The notes under the pieces are model-generated. The model ran no database searches. It saw nothing but the letters and a program-made list of their open reading frames with translations, and had not been told where the DNA came from. The translations under genes were made by a program, and so were the position numbers. This document shows, piece after piece, positions 5,924 to 11,302 of a stretch of DNA of 11,302 bases; the first letter of the stretch is position 1; each line of letters starts with the position of its first letter. The DNA lies in NCBI GenBank assembly GCA_002293585.1, contig DBDM01000199.1, forward strand, positions 16,713 through 28,014, given 5' to 3'. Source of the DNA: Bacteroidales bacterium UBA932 (GTDB taxonomy: Bacteria; Bacteroidota; Bacteroidia; Bacteroidales; UBA932).

Positions 5924-8458
5924 GTGAGAAAATTATTATTTGCAGGCCTTGTAATTATTGCTGTTACGAGTATACTCTGGGCTGCGCCTTTACGTAATGT
6001 GCCGGTTACCCTGGTACAACCAAATGGTGATACGCTGCATTGTTTCGCCTCCGGCGACGAGTATTTTAACTATCTGCATGATGCCGGCGGATATGTAATC
6101 ATCCGCGATGAAACCACCGGTTTTTATGTGTACACCAAAGCTGCCGGAGACGATATTGTCCCGTCGGCTTTTATTGCAGGGCGCGATAACCCGCAACGCG
6201 CCGGCTTATTGCCCTATACACTGCCTTCGGCCGGGAAGGTTAATGCCATTATTGCCGCGCGGCGGGAAGCTATGGAAATGCCGTTCCGGGAGGAAGAAGC
6301 ATCGCTGCAACTCCGGAACGCCGCTAACGCCGGGCGCAATCACGGAACGTTGAATAATATTGTAATTTTTATACGTTTTGCCGATGACCCGGAATTTACA
6401 TCGACCAATGTGAACAAAATAGTCGGCTATTGCGATGGCGACGGGATGTCCATGAAAACCTATTTCCGGGAAGCATCTTACGGCTTGTTTGAAACCGCTT
6501 CCTATTATTATCCGGAAAGCTCAGGGGGCGTCTTTTCGTATCGCGACAGCCAGAACAGGGCGTATTACAAAAGCGGCCCGTCGCCGGGCTATAACGGCTC
6601 CGACACCGAACGGCAAAAGCGGGAATGGACCCTCCTGAAAAATGCCATTGAAGCGGTGAAAAGTCAAATTTCACCGGAATTAAATTTGGATATGGATAAT
6701 AACGGTGATGTGGATAATATCACTTTTGTAATCAAAGGCGGCGTGGACGCATGGAGCACCTTGTTATGGCCGCACAAGTGGCAGATCGGTTCGGGTTACC
6801 GTACCACCATCAATGGTAAGAGGACCTATACGTATAATTTACAGTTAGAAAATGAACTTCTTAGTTCCAATGACCCTTCTACGCTTTGCCATGAACTGTT
6901 TCACACCATAGGCGCTCCCGACCTTTATCATTACAATGAACAGACTTTTCATCCCGTAGATGATTGGGACCTGATGGCCTCTACTACCAATCCGCCCCAG
7001 CACACGAGCGCTTATATGAAGCACAAATACGGCAACTGGATCGCCGATATCCCGGTAGTTGAGAGCGGCCGGTATGCACTGGCGCCGCTCAATTCGGCAA
7101 CGGCCGATAAGGTGTGCTTCAAGATACCGTCCGGTGTTTCTACAACCGAATATTATGTGGTGGAGTACCGTAAAAAGACTGCCACAGGCATTGAGAGTAA
7201 GATATATGGCTCCGGATTGGTAATTTATCGCATAAATACTAAATTTAAAGGGAACGCGCAATATAACGGGACGTCTGTTTTAGATGAAGTGTATGTTTAC
7301 CGGCCGGGTGGGACCACCGCGGCGGACGGTAATGTTACCCGGGCGTTTTTTTCACAGGAATCCGGCCGTACGGCTTTTAATCTATCAACCAATCCCAAGT
7401 GCTTCCTGAGTGACGGAACATTGGATAATATTTCCATTTCCAATATTTCGGCGGCGGGCGACAGTATTTATTTCGTAGTAGGAACGCTCTCGGTCGACTC
7501 CGTGTCGATCACTACTCTGGGAACCATACAACAGGGTGTTTATGTTCCGCTGAGCGCCAAACTGTACCCTGAAGGAATAGATGGCGAGATTAAGTGGACA
7601 GTGAATGATGCTGCTATGGCGAACATAGTGGCTGATCAGCTCATTGGTTTGCATCCCGGAACATTTACGCTGCGCGCCGAGTTGCAGAGTAACGCTGCAA
7701 TATTCAGTGAAAAAACGATCACCGTCAATGCAACGTCGATCACTATTGATCCTATAGGGCCTATACAGCAGGGTATTCCCGCTTCGTTAAGCGCCACGCT
7801 GCACCCCATCGGAATAGAAAGCAGTATCCGCTGGATAGTGAACGATTATGCTATGGCGAACATCATGTCGGGCCAGGTCATTGGCTTGCTTCCCGGAACA
7901 TTTACTTTGCGCGCCGAGTTGCAGAGTAACGCTGCAATATTTAATGAGAAAACGATCACTGTCAACGAAACGTTCATCACTATTGATAACAGTGTTGTGC
8001 AAGAGGGTGCTACGGAATCATTGACGCTTACGTCTACCCCTCCGGTTACTGCGCCGGCGTTGACATGGAATGTAAAAAACGTAACAGGCAAGGCGCAGAT
8101 ACAGAACGGCAAAATTACCGGACAGGAGCAGGGATTTGTTAATGTCCGTGTGCAGTTCAGCGATTGTCCCGCTGTTTATGCCGATAAAAAAATTGTTGTG
8201 ACCGGCAATGCGGAAGAGAGTCCGGTGATAAGCTATTGGGCAGGCCGTGGCGCTGACGGTGTATTGACTATTGAAGCGCCGGAAGGTATATCGAAAATAG
8301 AAGTGTTTAATAGCGCCGGAGCGAAAGTAGAAGAACGGCAATGCGCCGGTTCGGTCTCCGTGCAATATCTCTTTACGGGCCAACCGCAAGGCATGTATTT
8401 TATAAGGGTGTGGAATGTTTCGACTACAAAAGTTTCTAATCTGAAGGTGATATGGTAA
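5924..8458 (+). CDS. Secreted M6-family metalloprotease with Ig-like repeats and T9SS C-terminal sorting domain
   Basis: This is a predicted secreted zinc endopeptidase of 844 residues. A Sec signal peptide covers residues 1 to about 20 (MRKLLFAGLVIIAVTSILWA). The M6-type N-terminal region follows, with QPNGDT and GDEYFNYL. The catalytic domain starts near GTLNNIVIFIRFADD and carries a Ca-binding-like loop DMDNNGDVD (256-264). Its zinc site is HELFHTIGAPD (323-333; H323, E324, H327). Ig-like Big_2-type repeats follow at about 526-604 and 605-683, plus a diverged third one to about 763. Residues about 765-844 look like a type A T9SS sorting domain (KIEVFNSAGAKV, GMYFIRVW), predicting export through T9SS and anchoring at, or release from, the cell surface. 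The start is GTG, 2 bp after the lspA stop, with no in-frame ATG nearby. The stop overlaps the porV-like start, suggesting translational coupling. The natural substrate is unknown. Confidence 0.93.
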   Translation: MRKLLFAGLVIIAVTSILWAAPLRNVPVTLVQPNGDTLHCFASGDEYFNYLHDAGGYVIIRDETTGFYVYTKAAGDDIVPSAFIAGRDNPQRAGLLPYTLPSAGKVNAIIAARREAMEMPFREEEASLQLRNAANAGRNHGTLNNIVIFIRFADDPEFTSTNVNKIVGYCDGDGMSMKTYFREASYGLFETASYYYPESSGGVFSYRDSQNRAYYKSGPSPGYNGSDTERQKREWTLLKNAIEAVKSQISPELNLDMDNNGDVDNITFVIKGGVDAWSTLLWPHKWQIGSGYRTTINGKRTYTYNLQLENELLSSNDPSTLCHELFHTIGAPDLYHYNEQTFHPVDDWDLMASTTNPPQHTSAYMKHKYGNWIADIPVVESGRYALAPLNSATADKVCFKIPSGVSTTEYYVVEYRKKTATGIESKIYGSGLVIYRINTKFKGNAQYNGTSVLDEVYVYRPGGTTAADGNVTRAFFSQESGRTAFNLSTNPKCFLSDGTLDNISISNISAAGDSIYFVVGTLSVDSVSITTLGTIQQGVYVPLSAKLYPEGIDGEIKWTVNDAAMANIVADQLIGLHPGTFTLRAELQSNAAIFSEKTITVNATSITIDPIGPIQQGIPASLSATLHPIGIESSIRWIVNDYAMANIMSGQVIGLLPGTFTLRAELQSNAAIFNEKTITVNETFITIDNSVVQEGATESLTLTSTPPVTAPALTWNVKNVTGKAQIQNGKITGQEQGFVNVRVQFSDCPAVYADKKIVVTGNAEESPVISYWAGRGADGVLTIEAPEGISKIEVFNSAGAKVEERQCAGSVSVQYLFTGQPQGMYFIRVWNVSTTKVSNLKVIW
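7505..7972 (+). repeat. Tandem duplication of an Ig-like domain within the M6 protease
   Basis: Unit 1 (7505-7735, 77 codons) and unit 2 (7736-7972, 79 codons) encode paired domains. Their 3' halves are nearly identical in DNA, including long shared runs around GCGCGCCGAGTTGCAGAGTA, with mostly synonymous differences, while their 5' halves have diverged. A weak third copy begins at 7973. The pattern points to a fairly recent duplication or to gene conversion between neighbours. Confidence 0.85.
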
Positions 8459-9423
8459 AAATTATACTACAAAAAATATATACAATGTCGGTCTGTGTAT
8501 TACTGACCGGTGTTAGTTTCGGGCAGTTGCCTACAGTGTTGACGCTGGCCCCCGACGGGCGTTCTACCGGCATGGCCGATATGGGCGTAGCTACTTCCGC
8601 CGATGCTACTTCGCAATATTTTAATGTGTCGAAATATGCTTTCGCCGGTAAGGGGGGGCTTTCTTTATCTTATGCTCCCTGGATGCGTAAGCTGTCGTCG
8701 GATATGAATGTACTGCATCTTGCAGGCTTTGGGCAGATAGGCGATAATAATTATATCAGTGGCGCGGTGTCGTATTTTTCTATCGGCGATATCACCTTGT
8801 CCGACGGCGCTAGCGCGGTGACCAGCAATCCTGCGGAATGGGCTGCCGGCTTGGGCTATTCCCGCCGGTTAACGCCTTATCTTTCTTTAGGTGTTGCTTT
8901 TCGTTATGTGTCGGCTGTGCATGCCGATCTGAATGTGCTGAACATTATGTCGGCCGGCGCCTTTGCCGCCGATGTGGGCGCTTATTTTCAACATGCGGTG
9001 GGCAAGGATCATATTTCGGCAGGATTGAGTGTGACGAATGTCGGTACGCAATTTGATTTTGGCAGTGAGAAAGTGTCGTTGCCTGCGGCGTTGCGTTTAG
9101 GCACGTTCTATACTTTTAATCTTGCTCCCGAACATGCTTTGGGGCTTGGCGCGGAAGGCAACCTGCCTTTGACAGGCGATAATGCGTTGGATAGAACTAC
9201 CGTCGGATTCGGTACCGAATATACTTGGAACAATTTTCTGATGGCGCGCGCCGGATATTTCTACAGCAATAAGAACTACGGCGACCGTTCGCACTTGTCG
9301 TTCGGCGTAGGCGGAAGGTATAAAATATTCGCTTTGGATGTTTCTTACTGGCTGCCGTCCTCGTCGAACAGTACGGCATTAAGCAACACGTTCCATGTTA
9401 CTTTGTCGTGCTTTTTCGAATGA
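8452..9423 (+). CDS. PorV/PorQ-family outer-membrane protein of the type IX secretion system
   Basis: The 323-residue product is a predicted FadL-like beta-barrel. PorV binds sorting domains of exported cargo and shuttles them to the cell-surface attachment complex. A signal peptide covers about residues 1-24 (ending VSFG before QLP). Family hallmarks follow: LTLAPDGRSTGMADMGVATS, SQYFNVSKYAF, LSLSYAPWMRKL, YFSIGDI, and late in the barrel ARAGYFYSNKNYGDRS and GVGGRYKIFALDVSYWLPS. The C-terminus is a typical last beta-strand (TFHVTLSCFF). The match is closest to PorV, but the usual PorV is nearer 380-400 residues, so part of the middle is shorter; a PorV paralogue is possible. The ATG at 8452 overlaps the protease stop by 7 bp; an alternative ATG lies at 8485. 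No porU (sortase) gene is adjacent. The 3' end overlaps the convergent methyltransferase gene by 26 bp. Confidence 0.85.
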   Translation: MVKIILQKIYTMSVCVLLTGVSFGQLPTVLTLAPDGRSTGMADMGVATSADATSQYFNVSKYAFAGKGGLSLSYAPWMRKLSSDMNVLHLAGFGQIGDNNYISGAVSYFSIGDITLSDGASAVTSNPAEWAAGLGYSRRLTPYLSLGVAFRYVSAVHADLNVLNIMSAGAFAADVGAYFQHAVGKDHISAGLSVTNVGTQFDFGSEKVSLPAALRLGTFYTFNLAPEHALGLGAEGNLPLTGDNALDRTTVGFGTEYTWNNFLMARAGYFYSNKNYGDRSHLSFGVGGRYKIFALDVSYWLPSSSNSTALSNTFHVTLSCFFE

Positions 9424-10036
9424 TCATCAACCCGTCGCGCAGGGGAAGCAACAGGTTTTCCACACGCGCATCGTTTTGAATAGTATCGTTGAATTGAGCG
9501 ATGCCTAATGTTTGTGCATCGCCGGGCAGCGGACTTTCTATTACTTTACCGTCCCATAATACGTTGTCGGCGATAATGAATCCGCCCGGCCGTGTCTTGT
9601 CGAACACAGCATGGTAATAGTCCGTATATTCCCGTTTGTCGCCGTCGATGTATACCAGGTCGAAGCTATCGTTGAGTTGGGGGATTACGGTTAAGGCTTT
9701 GCCGATATGCAGTTTGATCCGGTCTTTGTGAATGCTGCGCTCAAAGAAAGAACGGCAAGTGTCTTCCAATTCGTCGTTGTGTTCAATGGTGTGTATAATA
9801 CCGCCGGGTGCGAGGCCTTTCGCCAGGCAGAGCGTGGCATAGCCGGTGAACGTGCCGATCTCGAGAATGCGTTGCGGCCGGAGCATATAGCTGACGGTGC
9901 TGAGCAATTGCCCCTGTAGGTGCCCCGATAACATGCGCGGGTGCATGGCATGCAGGTGGGTGTAGCGCACCACTTCCTGCAGCAGGGCGTCTTCGGGGGT
10001 GGTGTGGGCGGCAGCGTAATCGAATAAGGAATTCAT
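9398..10036 (-). CDS. SAM-dependent O-methyltransferase (COMT / caffeoyl-CoA OMT-like family)
   Basis: This cytoplasmic 212-residue enzyme belongs to the metal-dependent class I O-methyltransferases (Methyltransf_3 type). The SAM-binding motif is ILEIGTFTGYATL (57-69), followed by an acidic residue in HTIEHND. The metal/catalytic set is visible: DGDK at 131-134 and ADNVLW at 156-161, so D131, D157 and N158 correspond to the usual metal ligands. The length is normal and no signal peptide is present. The natural acceptor of bacterial members is generally unknown, and nothing here identifies it. The ATG at 10036 is 5 bp after the trmB stop, so the two genes are almost certainly cotranscribed. 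The last codons overlap the end of the porV-like gene on the other strand. Confidence 0.92.
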   Translation of the reverse strand: MNSLFDYAAAHTTPEDALLQEVVRYTHLHAMHPRMLSGHLQGQLLSTVSYMLRPQRILEIGTFTGYATLCLAKGLAPGGIIHTIEHNDELEDTCRSFFERSIHKDRIKLHIGKALTVIPQLNDSFDLVYIDGDKREYTDYYHAVFDKTRPGGFIIADNVLWDGKVIESPLPGDAQTLGIAQFNDTIQNDARVENLLLPLRDGLMIIRKSTTK

Positions 10037-10041
10037 GTTGT

Positions 10042-10737
10042 TTATTTTTCTTCCGGTTCATTCAATGGCACATCGCCGTCAATCTTGAATTTGATGTAGG
10101 TGATGGGCAGGCCTTTCTTCAGGAATAGCTGTTCGTAATGTGTTTTGACGGAAAGCAATTCACCGGCATTGCCGGCGCCGTAAATATCATTGTTGGCCTC
10201 GAGTAATTGAAGCCCGTTAAGTTGCACCAGTTCTTTGGTGTAAAGGTGCAATGCCTGGCTGTCGGTTTTGAGTTGCACTACACCGCCGGGCTTTAAAAAT
10301 GTGCGGTAATGGTGCAGGAATGGTGTTGAAGTTAATCGTTTACGTTGATTCTTCGGTTGAGGATCGGGAAAGGTGATCCATATTTCGTCGACCTCGCCGG
10401 CCGCGAAAAAAGATTCGATAAAATCGATGCGGGTGCGAATGAATGACACATTCGCCAACTGCTCTTCAGTGGCGGTTTTGGCGCCGCGCCATAACCGCGC
10501 CCCTTTGATGTCGATGCCGATGAAATTTTTATCGGGATATTTGCGGGACAGTGCCACGGTATACTCGCCTTTGCCGCAGCCTAACTCCAGTACGATGGGA
10601 TGATCGTTGTGGAAAAAGCCTTCTCTCCATTTGCCTTTGAGGTGAAAATCGCGACGAAAAATGCTTTCGAACGTTGGCTGGTGCAGCAGTGAAAAGCTTT
10701 CATTTTCTTTGAACTTCCTGAGCTTATCCTTTCCCAT
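10042..10737 (-). CDS. trmB: tRNA (guanine(46)-N7)-methyltransferase
   Basis: TrmB adds the N7-methyl group to G46 in the variable loop of tRNAs, using SAM. The 231-residue product carries all family blocks: the SAM loop LELGCGKGEYTVAL (50-63), the acidic turn IGIDIKGARLWRG (73-85), the signature ITFPDPQPKNQRKRL (121-135; D125 is the likely catalytic Asp), and LKTDS (156-160). The length is typical. The N-terminus starts MGKDKLRKFKENESF, as in other Bacteroidota copies, supporting the ATG at 10737. It lies 50 bp after gldH and 5 bp before the O-methyltransferase gene. I see no convincing promoter in the gldH-trmB gap, so the three genes may be one transcript. Confidence 0.97.
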   Translation of the reverse strand: MGKDKLRKFKENESFSLLHQPTFESIFRRDFHLKGKWREGFFHNDHPIVLELGCGKGEYTVALSRKYPDKNFIGIDIKGARLWRGAKTATEEQLANVSFIRTRIDFIESFFAAGEVDEIWITFPDPQPKNQRKRLTSTPFLHHYRTFLKPGGVVQLKTDSQALHLYTKELVQLNGLQLLEANNDIYGAGNAGELLSVKTHYEQLFLKKGLPITYIKFKIDGDVPLNEPEEK

Positions 10738-10777
10738 ATTATTTATTTGACTGCGCTAACTTTTCCTTGTAACCTAT

Positions 10778-10805
10778 TATTCATTACTCATTGTTCATTA
10801 TCCGT
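10778..10805 (+). repeat. Degenerate heptamer tandem repeat spanning the gldH stop codon
   Basis: Four 7-bp units lie end to end: TATTCAT, TACTCAT, TGTTCAT, TATCCGT (the last diverged). On the gldH strand they read ATGAATA-like units and supply the last residues (T-D-N-E-Q) and the TGA stop at 10790-10788. The rest lies in the gldH-trmB gap. Confidence 0.65.
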
Positions 10806-11282
10806 TATATCCTCTATGCGCAGGCCTACAGCGCCTATGCCCTGCAAGGTGTCCGACCGCATGCCGTGTTGGACGGCGAACCGGTAATCGCCGGATTGGA
10901 TGAAGCGTGTATGCGACCGGTAGCGCAGGCGGTGGTCGGACCAGTGCCTGCCGTTTTTGCCTAACCAGTTTCCCCGCTCGTCGGCCAGTGCATACTGCAC
11001 GGTGTCGCGTTGTGTGGCGCCGTTGGGCGCTGTGGTGGTGACAAAAAGATAAATATTGGAATAAGGATAATTTTCGGCGTTACGAATTATCAGGTCGAGA
11101 TTAAAGTAGTTCAACGTATCCGGCGCCGGCACGGTGATATGCACGATCCCGTCTTTGGGCCATGCGTTTTCCGGAAGGTCTACATGCTGCTCGAAAACAG
11201 CCGGATCGCTGCAGGCGGTGAGGAACAGGCACACAATGAATAATAATTGAAAATTGAAAATTGAAAATTGAAAATTATGCAC
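10788..11282 (-). CDS. gldH: Gliding-motility / T9SS-associated lipoprotein GldH (start uncertain)
   Basis: GldH is a lipoprotein needed for gliding, and for related surface functions, in T9SS-bearing Bacteroidota; its exact molecular role is unclear. With the GTG at 11282 the product has 164 residues. A lipoprotein signal ends in the lipobox LTAC (acylated Cys24), to be cut by LspA. The mature part has the family pattern: FEQHVDLPENAWPKDG (30-45), a beta-sandwich core with LIIRNAENYPYSNIYLF (64-80), LADERGNWLG (99-108), and GIGAVGLRIED near the end. The signal's n-region has no Lys or Arg and is encoded by four AATTTTC heptamers, which is odd. The frame stays open to the window edge, so the true start may lie outside. 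The stop lies in another heptamer repeat. Confidence 0.85.
   Translation of the reverse strand: MHNFQFSIFNFQLLFIVCLFLTACSDPAVFEQHVDLPENAWPKDGIVHITVPAPDTLNYFNLDLIIRNAENYPYSNIYLFVTTTAPNGATQRDTVQYALADERGNWLGKNGRHWSDHRLRYRSHTRFIQSGDYRFAVQHGMRSDTLQGIGAVGLRIEDITDNEQ
11245..11276 (+). repeat. 7-bp tandem repeat (GAAAATT)x4 inside the gldH signal-peptide codons
   Basis: Four exact GAAAATT units (11249, 11256, 11263, 11270) are preceded by a partial AATT. On the gldH strand this is AATTTTC repeated, coding NFQFSIF then NFQL. Seven base pairs is not a multiple of three, so one unit gained or lost would shift the reading frame of anything starting upstream. Confidence 0.9.
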
Positions 11283-11286
11283 TAAG

Positions 11287-11302
11287 AGTGATGAGTGATG
11301 AG
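11287..11302 (+). repeat. Partial 7-bp tandem repeat (AGTGATG) at the window edge
   Basis: Two exact AGTGATG units (11287-11293, 11294-11300) and a trailing AG run off the right edge; the total number of copies cannot be seen. This is a third, different heptamer tract around gldH, just upstream of its tentative start. Confidence 0.6.

Noticed and set aside
11245..11302. CRISPR-like array near the right edge
   Set aside because: The repeats are 7 bp with no spacers; they are plain tandem heptamers.

Overview
The window looks like a Bacteroidota chromosome, most likely Bacteroidales. Three things point there: promoters of the TTTG-N19-TAnnTTTG type, almost no Shine-Dalgarno sequences, and clade-typical genes (a GIHH-type isoleucyl-tRNA synthetase, a type IX secretion (T9SS) cargo with a C-terminal sorting domain, a PorV-family barrel, the gliding lipoprotein GldH, and a Cys-poor DksA-like protein). 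No rRNA, tRNA, IS element or CRISPR array is visible, and no gene-free stretch reaches 300 bases.

Layout. (1) 1-769, minus: a PfkB-family sugar/nucleoside kinase, cut at the left edge. It is divergent from ileS, and the two share a 66-bp intergenic region carrying back-to-back -7 elements. (2) 836-4255, plus: ileS, the isoleucyl-tRNA synthetase, with a short repeat element translated in frame in its editing region. (3) 4371-4736, plus: a small heptad-repeat coiled-coil protein with a C-terminal membrane anchor and a good promoter of its own. (4) 4827-9423, plus: a tight four-gene run from one promoter, made of a DksA/TraR-like regulator, lspA (signal peptidase II), a secreted M6 metalloprotease with Ig-like repeats and a T9SS sorting domain, and a PorV/PorQ-family outer-membrane protein. 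(5) 9398-11282, minus: a convergent run, gldH, then trmB (tRNA m7G46 methyltransferase), then an O-methyltransferase whose 3' end overlaps porV by 26 bp.

How the genes may work together. LspA matures lipoproteins, including the T9SS/gliding lipoprotein GldH encoded nearby. The M6 protease looks like a T9SS cargo and is translationally coupled to a PorV-family protein, the class of protein that carries cargo to the cell-surface attachment step. A dedicated cargo-shuttle pair is therefore plausible, though inferred. The other genes are housekeeping.

Most unusual features. A G-rich, partly palindromic repeat is translated inside ileS. Heptamer (7-bp) tandem repeats form both the start and the stop of gldH, so unit-number changes at the start could switch its reading frame. 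The ileS signature motif is the swapped GxHH form linked to mupirocin insensitivity.
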